Source: Vitis vinifera
Lineage: Eukaryota; Streptophyta; Magnoliopsida; Vitales; Vitaceae
Direction of reading: 5' to 3'
Length of the DNA stretch: 64,000 nt
Assembly (NCBI RefSeq): GCF_030704535.1
Contig: NC_081808.1
Coordinates: 23,191,501 to 23,255,500, forward strand
Position numbers and translations under genes: made by a program
Part shown: positions 22,130 to 35,311 of the stretch, one piece after another
How positions within the stretch are numbered: position 1 is the stretch's first letter
Layout: each line of letters opens with the position of its first letter
Notes under the pieces: model-generated
Seen by the model: only the letters and a program-made list of their open reading frames with translations
The model's database searches: none
What the model was told of the DNA's origin: nothing

Positions 22130-25100
22130 ATATTATGCCAGTAAATTTCGAAAGGGAACTAGAAAAATTAAGACCACATTCACACTGCCGACTTTTTGAA
22201 AGTGTTCCTTAGTTTTTTATTCTTCAAATAATTGATGTTTTAAAAAACTATATTCATGCTCAATATCAAATTGGCCTGCTCTTTCTTTGCGCATGTTAGA
22301 AAGCACAAAACTAACACCTACCATCCACTAAGCCAAGCCATGGCCAATGAAACTCCCCAGTCATTAATCCAGTTCCTCCACTAGTATGCATGAGGCCAAC
22401 CAACCTGTAACAAATGTGTTTGACAAATTAATGCCAATTTTGACCTAATGGACTAAGTTCCCGTAATGGGATTGACAACTACTCCAGACCATCGAAACTA
22501 AGGTGGCCCTTGGGAGGAAACTTTCCTTTTCAGACCTCATGCAAGAACGTTTGTAGGCATGCTCAACTTCAATGGATTCCTCTTTCGTACTATACTCAAC
22601 GTCTGCTTAGGCTACTCTTAGAAATCTTTGAGTTGCACCGAAGTTTTTATACCATATATTAATACAATAATTTAAAGATGAAATCATTTAATCATAACCG
22701 ATGAAGCCTTGATAACTTATTGTGTAGGCAAAAGTTTTAATACTAACACATTAGAAAAGGAAAACGCAAATAAAATAATCTATATACAAAGATATATGAG
22801 GTTTTAGCATGATTCAATGTCATACCTAAATTTGTTAGAGAATATTTTATAAGACAAAAAAACACATAATTATTAAGCCTTCAAACATCCAATGTTTTTA
22901 CACTATTGTGTCTCTATCATGAATCACGAGCTATAATAGAATTTGTTGTGTAGGCAAAATCTTTTAATACTAACATTGTATAAAAAGAACACAAAGATAA
23001 AACAATCTACACAAAGATAATTGAGATTTTAATGTGATTTAAGCAACCATGCTTACACCCATAAGTGATAGAAAATCATTCTATTATATCATAGAAAATA
23101 TTATAGAAGACAAAAGAATAAAACCTTGAAACATACCATGTCTCCCATTCATCTTTACCTCATTACTGTTTTCTCATCATGAATTATAATATTTATAGAG
23201 ATATTTCTAATGTACTAATTCTACATAAAAAAAATCAAATAATACAATGATATATCAATATAGGAAATATTCTATATAATATTTGCAACAAAAAGGGATA
23301 TATACCATATAGAACCACAAATGAAAGAACATCAATTCTCTACATTATAAAGAAATTATAGAGAAATGATAAAATAGACACAAGTTATAGATCTTGAAAC
23401 AATTTCATGTTTTCTTACCCCCAATATCTACACCTTGAATGAGAAGCCCTCACTCTATTAGGTGTTTTCACTCTTCTTTACATCTTGACCCACTCGGTAT
23501 ATGCTTTATAGGTCTTATCCTGATCTTGTAATTAACTTTTTGTCTCCATGACTTAAAGTACTTATAGATATATTCCTAACCTCTTTCTTATTATACAAAG
23601 ATATCTAGTATAACAAAGAAATATTAAGTCAATCTTCTATCTCTTCATGAAAAACACCTCAATTGTACACAAGTTAGAATTTTAAAGCAACTAGACTAAG
23701 ATTTATATGGTGTTGGAAATAGAGATAAGCTTAAAACATAAAAGTATAGCAGGACATATATTTCATACTTCAAGTGCTTAACAACCAAGTAAGAAGGTAA
23801 ATGGATAATCCTTACTTCCTCAATCTGTGAATTCTTTTATATCATTGCATTTAATCCTATAATATACCTTTGTGATATTCGCCACATCATGAAAGACAAG
23901 TTTTATGTATTGATGATTGTCCATAATTGTTTGTTGTTCAAAATAATAAGTTTAAATTCAAAGCAACTCTAGCCGACAAAAACTAAAAAAAGTATCACTA
24001 CCACTTGTATGGTACTCTAGGTATTATCCTTAAGGACTAAATTATGGATGATAATGATGTTAGGTCAAGGAGATTTACTATTACCTAAATTGTAAAGTAA
24101 AAAAATTGAGAATTGATTTACTTAAATTAAGGGTAGTTGAAATAATCCTAATTACTAATAAAATTGAATGTTAATTTCTAACTCAATTGATCAAATTTGG
24201 AGGCTCCGTAATCCAATTTTAGGAGTAGAGCTTTGAAGAGAACAAAAGTTTGTTATCTTCAATGATCTTAAGGTTATTAGGATACTTGGTCACTCAAGAT
24301 CAACTTAACTTCTATAACTTATAGTTATAACTTAAACCTAATTCTTTGACTTAGGATGAATAAAAGTCCCATGTCTCACATCAGTTTATTACCAACATTG
24401 GTTGGGCCTTATATGTAGCCTCTACTCCCCACAAGCTTAAGCTTTTAAGAGTGTATGTTGTATCGCATCATTTGGTATCATGGTGAGGTTTGGCCTGGCT
24501 CACCTTGTGCTCGTTAACATTGGCGTTAACATTGAGTAGGGGGGGTGTTTGAAGTACATAGGAGGGACAAACAATGACCCAAATCAGCTGATTACCAACA
24601 TTGGTTGGGCCTTATACATGGGGTTACCTTTTCTTCCCATTATCATAGGTTTTTGGGAGTGTAAATGCCTTGCATCATTTTCCTTTTCAATTCATATTTC
24701 TAATTCCCATATGATGAATGATATCTAATTCAGGTTCAAGTCACAACTTTTTATCACTTACTACTTATAGATTTGTATTAAGATGGATAGCTATAAAGAT
24801 AATCATGATAACAAAGGATCAAGGGTAGCTAAGAGTCTCTAGTATCTTGTAGTACTTTAGGCATCATCTTTAAAAACTAAAATATGGATAACAATGATGT
24901 TAGGTCAAGGAGATTTACTATTGCCTAAATTGTAAAGTAAAAATATTGAGAATTAATTTAAGTAAATTAAAAGTAGTTAAAATAAACCTAATTACTAATA
25001 AAATTAAATATTGATTTCTAACTCAGTTGATTCAAAGTTGGGGGCTCCATAATCCAATTTTACAAGTAGATATTTACAGTGAACAAAAGTTTCTTATTTT

Positions 25101-25809
25101 CAATGATCTTAAGGTTATTAAAATACTTGGTGGCTAGAGATGAAATTGAGTTCTACAACTCATAATTACATCTTTTTCTTTCTTTTTCTAACAAGATTAG
25201 TTGTATTAAGTATTATTCTCCTGTTTTATGCATGTTTCCAAAAGCAACTTAGGGCTTAGATTGCATGTAGATGGCCCTCCAAGTAGCCTAGCTATTCATC
25301 CTGATCATTAAGATGTCTTGAGGACATTTTCGAAAATGAGGCCAGCTTGAAATTAGAAAAGGGCAGTTCAAGCTCCATATGACAATATAAATTACTACTC
25401 TAGCAACATTTTGGAACAATTCCTTTCTCTGTTCTCTCTTAAGACTTTATTGCATGTGTGATGATCTTAATTAGGAAAATCCAGTTCTCATTTCATTGCA
25501 TTAATAAATGTTCCGATCCAATTGATAATGTTGAGTCTTATATAATTAAAATAAAATTGTTTTAAATGGAATCATGGGCTGTAGCGTGAGTCGTAATTAT
25601 GAAAATACCATCTCTGTCTGATGGCATTGGGATAAGGTCACATGCATCAAGCTTTAAAATGTGAAAATAAACAAGGTAACATTTTGTATATATAGAAAAT
25701 GATACTCTCCTCAAATAAGGTAACATTTGATTAATCAAACAAGAAAATGGTATAGGATATCATTAATATTTGTTTCACTCGAAAAGGACAACCAGATATC
25801 GTCCACTCT
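22130..25809. other. Unit 2 upstream region
   Basis: Block S (22130 to about 23170) and AT-rich spacer as in unit 1, including the LTR-like relic at about 24366-24728. No gene seen. It lacks the 3545-4900 segment of unit 1. Confidence 0.6.
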
Positions 25810-25818
25810 TTTATTTTA

Positions 25819-26401
25819 GGGAGAATTATCTTTTGGGGCTAGATGGACCCCCAAATTAACAAAAGGTCCATATAACTCTTCAAATTGAGTTGAAAGATAT
25901 GAAATAGTAATGGACAAATATACCCTTTAAGAACATATATAAAATATTTTATAAAATTAAGTTAAATAATTTTTTTTCAATAATTTTTTTTTCAAAAATA
26001 CTAAATTAAATAAAATTAGTTTTCAAAAATATTAAATTAAATTTTTTTTTCAAAAATATTACATTAAATTAAAGTATTTAAAAAAATATTAAATTAAATA
26101 TTTTTTTAAATATTAAATTAAATAAATTTATTTTTAAAAAATATTAAATTAAATAAATTTATTTTAAAAAATATTAAATTACATAAAAGTATTTTTAAAA
26201 AATATTAAATTAAATAAAAGTATTTTTCAAAAATATTAATTTTTTTCTCAAAATCAACAAAGGACATTTTTGGAAATACTGAAGGATGATATCCTTCAAC
26301 TCAATTTCCATACTTTCATTGGGTCTTGGGCTCAATTTGAAGAGTTATATGGACCTTTTGTTAATTTGGGGACCCATCTACCCCCAAAACATAATTCTCC
26401 C
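25819..26401. mobile_element. Mutator-like MITE, unit 2 only
   Basis: 583 bp with long terminal inverted repeats of about 70 bp: the left end begins GGGAGAATTATCTTTTGGGG and the right end reads ATAATTCTCCC, with matching inner arms (CAAATTAACAAAAGGTCC against its reverse complement). Flanked by perfect 9-bp duplications TTTATTTTA at 25810-25818 and 26402-26410. The interior is a run of AAATATTAAATTAAATAAA-like repeats without coding. The empty site is seen in units 1 (near 5030) and 3 (near 48830). Confidence 0.92.
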
Positions 26402-26410
26402 TTTATTTTA

Positions 26411-27359
26411 TATCCATTATTCCCCAAATCTGAAAATCTTTGCAGAATCTCAAAGTCAAATGTTTGACCACTCAAATAAGTTATATATATATATATATAT
26501 CTTTAATAAAAAATTTTCCTAAATTCTACTTTATTTTAGCACTCCCAAGATTACATGCAATTCATTCTAGTCTTCAATGGTAGCTCAGTTTGTAAGTCAT
26601 TAGCTTCCAAGGGACTTCCAAGCTAAAACTAGTGTTTTTCCTCGGTTTATAAACCTGTACAACCGGGGTATTATGAAAACAATAATATTTTAAATATCAC
26701 TGTTACGATATCAAATGTATATATAAATTATTTTAAAATTTTTTGAAAAAACAACAAAAGTCATGGTTCAAAATCATGTTCATTTACATTAGAGGAAAAT
26801 GCGAAGATATTGAAGTGATATCTATCGAAATCTAAATCGGGAACTTTGAATATCAATGAGCACATAAATAAATAAGATTAAGTTATACAGGCGTAAATAG
26901 ATTTGATGTATAAATAATAAGTATACTTGGTTGTCCTAAAGCACAGAGATAAAATTGTATGCCATATTAGACATGGCCGCCTCCCACCATCGTTGAAATT
27001 AGTGAACTCACCATGACCAAAGCAACATGCCCATGACTTTTCTCCACTTGCGTGTATGAGGTTCCCGTAATCGAATTGGTAATCCAAGACCATACATGGT
27101 GGTTGTAGACATGATTTGGGCTTGGACTTAGAGGAAACTTTTCGCCAGCCAAGCTGCCTTTTTAAGAGTTTGTCCTTTTAAGAGTTTTGCCTACGATAGA
27201 CCGCAATACGCCTGCAAGGACGTCAGCAAAAGGACCCCCACACATCACTTTGGAAAGCATGATCTAAGTGTGGATTCTGGATTGCTCTATCTGACATGAT
27301 TCCAACAGCCGGCAGCTCCACTATTATGAGGGCGCCTCTCTCAGAAATCCCTTTTTGTC
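26411..27359. promoter_or_regulatory. A2 upstream region
   Basis: Collinear with the A1 and A3 upstream regions. It shares with A3, but not A1, an extra 'gtttgtccttttaaga' repeat near 27170 and a block at about 26697-26820. No gene seen. Confidence 0.5.
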
Positions 27360-27367
27360 TATAAATA
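27360..27367 (+). promoter_or_regulatory. TATA box of gene A2
   Basis: TATAAATA in the block conserved with A1 and A3, 118 bp before the ATG. Confidence 0.7.
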
Positions 27368-27477
27368 CTCATATGGTTTGAACCAGAGAGTATCCAAACA
27401 GCCTCCCCAACAGCTTCATTTGCTTCATATATAGTCATTGGCTTGAGCTATAAACAGCTTTTCAGTTGGTATATTAC

Positions 27478-30314
27478 ATGGCTAGTGGGAAGTTTTGGAA
27501 TGTCATGACAGGGCTGAAGCCAGTCCTGGCAATGGTGGTGGTTCAAGTGTCACTGGGAGGAATTAATATTATGTACAAGTTGGGTAAGAGTGACGGCATG
27601 AGCATGAAGGTTTTAATCGCCTACAGATATATATTCGCTGCAGCTTTTACGGTTCCACTTGCTTTGATATTTGATCGGTAACTTTCATTATTTCTTAGTT
27701 TTGTTTTGTAGCTTGTGTTTATTTAATTTCAGTGTTTCTTCTCTCTCCCTTCTCTTTCTTGCTTTCTCTCTTCCCTTTTTGTATGGGGTGAGCTTGTCCC
27801 TTGTGTGGCCTGTATCACAACTGGGCTAAAGAAAAATTATTATATCTGTTATCCTAAATTTCATTTTTAAAAATGGGAGTATATGGTGATGCTTTCTTTA
27901 CTGACATTTCTTACAAATAAGAAATAAATTATCATGGTTTTATCTCCGTTTCTCTTTCTCAATTGCACAGAGAGCATTTACTAATATTTGCCTCATGTAT
28001 GGTAAACAGGAAGAGTAGGCAAAAAATGACATGGATGATCTTCTTGCAAGGTTCCTTATGTGGTTTATTTGGGTAAGTTTCAAAAAATATTTTATTCTTG
28101 TATTTTATATCAAAGGTGTTCAATTTTGGCCAAAAATGGTTTAGATAGGTGAGTTTTCCTGTAATGAATCTATACTTTCTCAATGAACTCTTTCATACAC
28201 ATGATGAATAGTATGCTCAATTTTGCCAAAGCTTAGATAGGGTGATGCCATGGTAGTTGTCATATAAACAGTTGAAAGGATCTATGACTAAAAGATGTCA
28301 TTTTCTGCAAGACATACACTGTTGAGAATCGAGCTTAGTTACTACAAATTTTGTTTTCTTCCATTCAATATTTTGTTTGCCCTTCATCTAGTTACAATAA
28401 CAGTATTTGTAACACATAAGAACAACTTCTAACCTAAAGTTTGATTTCAGGGGGTCATTAGGTCAAAACTTATATGCTGAGAGCTTGACTCTAACGTCCG
28501 CAACTTTTGCAGCAGCAATGACTAACATTATTCCAGCCATGGCATTTGTCCTGGCAATTGTCTTGAGGTAATCCTCCTTTTCTTACCAAAATTTTAATCC
28601 TATCAAATTAACATGGTTTCAATATATGTTAAAGTTCCAGTTTAATGAAAAATAAATCCTAAATCCTAGCCATCTTATCTCATAGGATGGAAAGATTAGC
28701 AATTGGCACGGTTGCTGGAAAGTCTAAGGTGTTGGGCACTCTATTAAGCATAAGTGGTGCACTGGTTCTCACATTTTACAAAGGAGTAGAGCTCAATTTG
28801 TGGTCAACTAACATCAACTTGCTGCATCATGGTGCAGCAACCTCACAGCAATCATCTAATGATCAAGTCTTGGGCTCAATCTTAGCTGTTGTTGCTTGTA
28901 TGTGCTTTGCAGTTTGGTTGATAATCCAGGTGATTTTGCTTATTTATTTATTTATTTTCTCTTCAGATACAGAAATTAATTAAGTATACACCTTTCACTA
29001 ATCTCATAATTGCTTTTGTGTTTTCCTATTTCCTCTTTTATATGGACAGGCCAAGATTAGTATGGTGTATCCAAGCTACTCTGGAACTGCTCTTACTTGT
29101 GTCTGTGCAGCGATTCAGTCAGTTGTATATGCCATGTGTGCTGAGAAGGAATGGTCAGCATGGAAACTTGGTTGGAACATAAGACTTCTCACTGTTGTTT
29201 ACACGGTAAGATATTTCTTGAAAATTTGTGTATAATTCAATGAATTTGGGGAGTATTTAAGATTTGTTTAATTGGAATGATTTTATTAATAAAATGTCAT
29301 AAATATTATTTTAACCATATTCTTATTTTTTATAAAGTATATATTGCATTATTTCAAAATTTTGCACAAATTGAACAACACACATCTTGATTTTATAAAT
29401 TAGGTTGACTTCTTCAAAATTTTCTCCAAAAAGAATGCTATTGTATGAAGTTCGACATTCAATAAAACAAGTCTTAGGTGGTGTTTTTTTTTTTTTTTTT
29501 TTTGCTGAAAGCAATTTGTTTTTAGAATTTAGGTTATTTGTTTTTCTACTTTTTCATGACTTATTATAAACTTTTTACTAAATAGAAAAAGTCAAAATAT
29601 GTCTTTTTTTTTAAATAGAAAAAATAACATATTGGTTTTTATTTTTATTTTTTAATACTTAATATAAATAAAATACTATAAAAACAAACAACCTAATATT
29701 TAACACTATTAACCATTAAAGTTTTATTTAGACTTAAGTAAAAAAACAAACACCACCTTAGTTGGAAAGCATAACTGCTAATTAACATATGAAAGACATT
29801 CAATATTAAAAATCGTATTCAGTTTCAATCAATAAATGGTGTTGAGTTATAACAAAGTTTTGCTGTGTTGCAGGGAGTGTGGGCCACTGGATTGATGGTT
29901 GCAATAATGAGCTGGGCTGCAAGGCTGAGGGGGCCATTGTTTGTATCTTCTTTCTATCCCTTAATGCTTGTAACTGTTGCAATACTGGGGTCTCTCTTAC
30001 TCGACGAGCAACTATACTTGGGAAGGTTTGGATCAAAACTACTCTTCTACTTCAACTTAAAAAGGTTTCATTTATTCTGATATTAATTCATTATTCATTT
30101 ATGGAACAGCATAATAGCAGTAGTGTTGATCGTAGTGGGCTTGTATGGTGTTTTGTGGGGAAAAGGCAAGGAGATGAAGCAGACCGACCAAATAGATGGA
30201 GCAAAAAGCTCTACGGAGCCAGAATTGAGAGGCATTGTCATAGAAACCTCATCTAGTACTAAGGGTAAACCGACCGCAACAAGTACTATTTGTCCCATCC
30301 AAGCTGCTGACTAG
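27478..30314 (+). CDS. WAT1-related transporter, gene A2, C terminus cut by hAT
   Basis: Exons: 27478-27677, 28010-28072, 28451-28567, 28686-28929, 29050-29205, 29874-30025, 30110-30314. Introns are GT-AG and the product is 378 aa. Same ten-span, two-EamA layout as A1. The last exon runs into a hAT element whose first three bases, TAG, are in frame and end the protein after IQAAD, dropping the 14 residues RGSGAVSP...HE. All membrane spans and the WGKGKEM motif are kept, so transport could survive; the lost part is the end of a polar tail. Substitutions relative to A1 include G36, C227, E242 and N251, and TDQI in the tail. The original 3' end of the exon and the 3' UTR now lie 1.4 kb further on (31741 onward), so transcript ending may be altered. 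Confidence 0.88.
29477..29757. mobile_element. MITE in intron 5 of A2
   Basis: Orthologous to the A1 element: GGTGGTGTTT at the left end, AAACACCACC at the right end, TTA on both sides. The poly-T tract after the left end is longer here. Confidence 0.75.
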
Positions 30315-31740
30315 GAATGGCAATGGGGCGGGTTCGGGACGGGTCGCCCCCATCCCAACTCCGCCCCGTTTATTTAAAATAAATCTCATCCCCGTCCCAT
30401 TTAAAAACTTAAACGGGGCGGGGCGGGGCGGGGCGGGTACAATAAATTCCTATACCCGCCCCGCCCGCCCCGTTTAACTTTTTTTTTTTTTGAATTCACC
30501 ATTGAAACCGGCGAGACAGGGCTTACTGCCGCAGTGCCGCCGCGATAAGGTCTCTGTGGGTAAAGCCAACCACCACCCCTCCTTCGTGTACTGCTGCAGC
30601 ACCGCCATAATCAGATCTCTGTGGGTAACGTTGCCGCCCCTCCTTCGCTTACTGTTGCAGATTATCCAAACAATTCACACGCCCCAGAAAGACTCAGAAT
30701 CAAAAGCAACATTATACAATTAACCAAACAAACTGCACTAAAGCCTAGTAGTTGTACAAACTGAAGTTAACCCCATGTGTGTCATTCAAATTCAAAACAG
30801 AAATCAGTTAAATATTTTCCCAAATGCTCTGTTTGGTTTCCAAGAAAATGTGGGAAAATAAAAGATGGCAAAATCTTGGAATCTGCATTTTTCATCATTT
30901 GGGACCTAGAGACAACAATGGGGCTTCCATGTTACCTCTGTTTAGGTTAGTCCTTCAGTTTCCGCGAACCAAAACATCATAAAAACAGAAGCTTGACAAT
31001 TTTCTTTCAGAAAATAAAGAAACGAAGAAATTGGAATCGCGACTCACAGAAAAGGCGTCGGAACTGAAATTTCCAGAGGCGGACAGAAGGCGCTTAGCAG
31101 CCTGACGAGCATTGGCTACTTCAGACAGGCAAGTCAAGGGAGACGCCGACGAAGTCGACACATCCAAAGGCCTCAAACCAGCCCCGAAATCTCTGATCTC
31201 CTCGAACAAATGCGTCAAAAGCGCGATCCTACGGACAAAATCCGTGCAATCCCGCTTGAACACACCTCCATGGGTAACGCCAGTCGTCGCCCCTCCTTCG
31301 CGTACTGTCGTAGTGCCGCTGCGATCAGATCTCCGTGGGTAACTCCAGCCGCCGCCCCTCCTTCGCGTACTGCCGTAGTGCCGCCGCGATCAGATCTCCG
31401 ATTGTTGAATCTGACGACATCACAACCTGGACTGGCCAGCTTCCCCTTCCGGTTCTTCTCTTCGTGTCCTCTCCGGTGAGTCTTGGAAGTGGAGAAGAAG
31501 CTCTTTGGTTTCCGGCGACAGGAAGCTGCCATACCTAGAATGGTGGAAGAGTTCAAGGGCAAAAATGTGATGGAGGATCGGGGCGGGGTGGGGCAATACC
31601 CGCCCCCGCCTCGAACCCGCTCCGGGTTTTTTAAACCATTCCCAAACCCGCCCCAAACCCGTTTAATAAAATTTAACCCTGTCCCATTAGGGGCGGGGCG
31701 GGGCGAGTACCCGAAAAAACCCGCCCCATTGCCATCCCTA
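30312..31740. mobile_element. Non-autonomous hAT element in exon 7 of A2
   Basis: 1429 bp. Left end TAGGAATGGCAATGGGGC; the right end reverse-complements to TAGGGATGGCAATGGGGC. Flanked by perfect 8-bp duplications CTGCTGAC (30304-30311 and 31741-31748), the size typical of hAT transposons. About 170 bp at each end is rich in GGGGCGGGGC and its complement. The interior has several copies of a 65-70 bp GC-rich repeat (about 30518-30650 and 31268-31400) and a gene-derived exon on the minus strand. No transposase coding found. Absent from A1 and A3, which carry one intact GCTGCTGACCGAGG. Confidence 0.95.
31048..31263 (-). pseudogene. Captured U-box-protein-like exon inside hAT
   Basis: Minus-strand open frame reading RDCTDFVRRIALLTHLFEEI, then NARQAAKRLLSASG, in the style of the N-terminal helical region of plant U-box (PUB) E3 ligases. 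It ends exactly at a good splice donor (TCT|GTGAGT, donor at 31047-31046) followed by intron-like sequence, which indicates copying of genomic DNA rather than mRNA. No start codon, U-box or ARM repeats are included. Family assignment is from recall of the motif, not a search. Confidence 0.55.
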
Positions 31741-31793
31741 CTGCTGACCGAGGATCTGGTGCGGTTTCTCCTGCTGCAGTGGTGCATGAATAG
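31741..31793 (+). pseudogene. Detached end of A2 exon 7
   Basis: Begins with the second copy of CTGCTGAC and reads on to the ancestral TAG at 31791. It encodes the tail residues now lost from A2. Confidence 0.9.
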
Positions 31794-34700
31794 CATCAAT
31801 ATATCATACTGATATCTTTTATTTGGAAGAAAATTTTGAAGAAATTCTTGTATGTATATACAAAATTCATTTCTACGCAACCAAATATCCTAAAAACAGT
31901 GTACCCGCCCCGTATTTCCTTTGCCTAAATTGTAATATTTTCCGATAATAAATGATTAATGTTTCATGCAATTTTTATTTATGTCACAGTTTGCTAAGTT
32001 ATTTATGGTGGTGTAGGAAGTCCTACAGCTGCTGCTATGCATGAGAATAGCTCTATCTTCTTACCCTATCTTATATGTGTATCGTTTTCTATGAAATTGG
32101 AATTCCAAATTATAGAAAATTGATACCTACATTGGCATTAGAATTACAAATTAATATAATCATCATATAAACTAACGATGCATGTTTTGGTCATAAATCT
32201 GCGGTCTCCATCTTACATACATATTTTCAAACATATATTGATTGATTAAGAGTCAGTGTGGGAATGATTGTTGGAAGTTAGAAGTGTTTGGCAATAGTAA
32301 AAATGATTTTTCTTAGAAAGTTGGGAGGCATGACAAAGTATTGTAAATGAATTTTAAAAGTCTAGCTAATCACTTCTATAAGTTTTGAAATAACATTGGA
32401 TGCTGGTGTATAAAAATGACTTTTTACAGGTTAGTTTTACTATGAAAAATAGTAAAGAAAGTGAAATATAATTAAAATTATTAAAAATTTATATATTTTT
32501 AAATTATTTAATCTTTATATAGAACAATTGAATAAGTGAAAAAAGTTTGAAATGATGTATAAAAATAATTTATTAACTTAAAATTTTTTTTTTCTCTTTA
32601 CTTTTATTTTTTCTCTTTGTTCCCTTTCTCTCGCATTTTTCTTCAAACTTTTCGATAATAAAACATAACCTCAAGGTTTGAAAAATATTTAAAATTATAT
32701 TTGTAAATCAAGAAAATCACTTCAAGTGATTCTTGAATTAGCACTTTGATATGTGCTACTTCAGCTAAAAATCATTTTTTATTATATAATATATTATCCA
32801 AAAATACTTAATTATATAGGAATACTATCTTCTATACACATCCAACACCAATTGATTCTTCATAAAAATATTTAATAGAGGTGTTATCAACAAAAGCATT
32901 ATAAGTTTCTTCATAAAAATATAGTATTAAAATATTTACTATGGAAGTGATGCTGATAAAAACATTATAAATTAAAAACATTTTTACCAAAATCATTCTG
33001 AAATCAGCCTAAACCTACTCATGCTTCCAAATGAAACATCTCATGAGTTTTGTCCATTTGCATGTTGGCATATCCTCTCTCCAAACAACTTCACCATCAA
33101 TTAATTTTCAGTTAATGATAAGAATTTTTTTTTTTTTTTTAATTTCGATTACATCATATTATGAACATACTTTGTACAATTGAAGTACAATTTATCACAT
33201 TTCTTACAATCTAATAAATTTTTTAAATAATAATAATACTAAAAAAAAATAAAACTATTTTTCATATTCTAAAATACACAAACTCTTCATTTTAATTTCC
33301 TCTACTAGGTGCAAGATTACCTTAATTTACATATTAGATAGAATGATAGGACACACGATGAAAGTGGTAAAAGTTAATGCACAAAAGAAGGATAAGACTC
33401 CACTTTAACCAATATTTCCATAAATAAAGAGTAATTAAATATTAATAATATTTTATTATCTTAATTTAGAAAATAATATTTATTTTCCTTAATTTTAAGA
33501 TATTTTTTATTTGTTTATTTTTTATAATTTACAATATACTATTGTATACATTTTTTAAAAGAAATAATAAAATTCAAGTCTTTCATTGCAAAAATTATCA
33601 AATTTTTTATTGTATTAGAGGAAGAGACTTAAACTTGATTCTTCTCCAAAAGTGATGGAATGTCATAAAAGTATTGGTCAAAATACTTGAATAGGTAGAA
33701 ATTTTCAATTTGGAGGGAAAAAGTTTTACCCTTACTACGTATTACAATTCTCGACAAAAACTAAAAAATAACATTTCTAAGTATTACAATTCTTAACAAA
33801 AACTAAAAAATAGAAATAATAATAATAATTTAATATTTATATGATGTCTTTGTTTGATATTTTTATCAATCCTTTGGTATGCCTTCACCAAGTTTCAAGG
33901 TAAGATGGACATTCATATACATTCTCACTCTAGAGAATATATTTAAAAAAATAAAAATTTGAAAGAGCATATTAAGGAAAAGAATAAACAAAGACAAAAA
34001 ATGACATATACAATAGTAAATCAAAAGCAACATTTTCATAAATAAAAAGCAAGCAAATATTAATAATATTTGATTCTCTTAATTTAAAAAATAATATTTA
34101 TTTATTTATTTTAAGATATTTATAATTTCTTTTTTTCTATAATTCGCAATACATTCTTTTGAAAACAAATTATGAAATTCATCAAACTCTTCAATTAGAA
34201 AACGGAAAATGAAGAAAGAAAATTCAAGGTTTTTAGTCAGTGATGTCTACCCTCCCGCCCATGGCTCCTCTAAGTAAAGCCAGAAGCGAAGAAATTACCC
34301 CTTTGAGTTTTGTCCATTTGCACGTGGGCATATGACTCTAGAAAACGTCCAAAAACTATTTGACGGCTAAGGCCACAATCACTTGATACATACTTTTTGA
34401 ACGTCTTCCGTACTGTTATATTAAACAATTTTCATCTTCAATATCAAATTGTACTGAACTTTCTTTGTCAGTATGTGGGCCTAGTAAACATGTCTTAAGT
34501 GGATTAAAAAATCATCAAGGCAACCCAAGCACAGCCAATTAGGGTTGGGTTTCGAGTTAAACTTGTATACGTACGTCCCAAGCGCCCTTTTCATCTTCAA
34601 TATCAAACTGGTGACCAAGGACTACACTACGTCTGCACAGACGTCTGCGAATATTTTTGTGTGCCACATCCCAATTCTCAACATCCCAACACCCCAATAT

Positions 34701-35311
34701 TTTTACTCTAGTACAATTATACTCTCAATGTTATATTTATAGTTTTACTTTAAGTAAATGTACTCATTTATTATGTCATTTATGTATTATTTTTTCATTT
34801 ATATCTCCATCTATTTTAATTTTATAATGTAAATAATGGAACACCTCATATTTAAATACAACAAAAAATAATTTTCAAAAGCTAATTCTAAGTAAATCAA
34901 AATCTTATTTTTCAAATTTAGTTATAAATTGATAGTTTTTGCTAAATTTTCTTCGAAAAAAAGTTTGCCTAACTAAAATTAACAAAGATAAAAATCCTAA
35001 AAAAAAATTATTTCGAATATTACCAACATGAAAAATAACAAAATTCGTCACTTTTTACCTTAAATTTTGAAACATTTAAAAATAAACCTATTTCTCATAC
35101 TTGGTAAAATTTTTACACAACTAAGACAACAAATAAGGTGAATATGAAAGTTTTCAATCCATTATACTATTTTATCTATTCTCTTAAACAAAATAAAATT
35201 TAAAATTGGAAATTTGTAAAATAAAGTTTTATGCTATTGTTATTATTTGAAAATATATATTTGATAATAATCATAAAAAATCTAGTAGTTACGTGTACAT
35301 TAGAACTAAAA
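31794..35311. other. Intergenic between A2 and B2 (left part)
   Basis: No gene seen. Collinear with 8825-12337 of unit 1, except that 34308-34655 keeps promoter-like DNA (G-box core CACGTG near 34321) where unit 1 has the degenerate repeat 11337-11690. Confidence 0.6.

Noticed and set aside
27478..30314. Calling A2 a dead pseudogene
   Set aside because: All membrane segments and splice sites are intact and only 14 polar tail residues are lost; a truncated but possibly working gene fits better.
31215..31880. 221-codon minus-strand open frame, the longest in the window
   Set aside because: It crosses the hAT terminal repeat and the A2 exon end and 3' UTR, and owes its length to GC-rich repeats; no protein family features. 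The captured exon is in a different frame.
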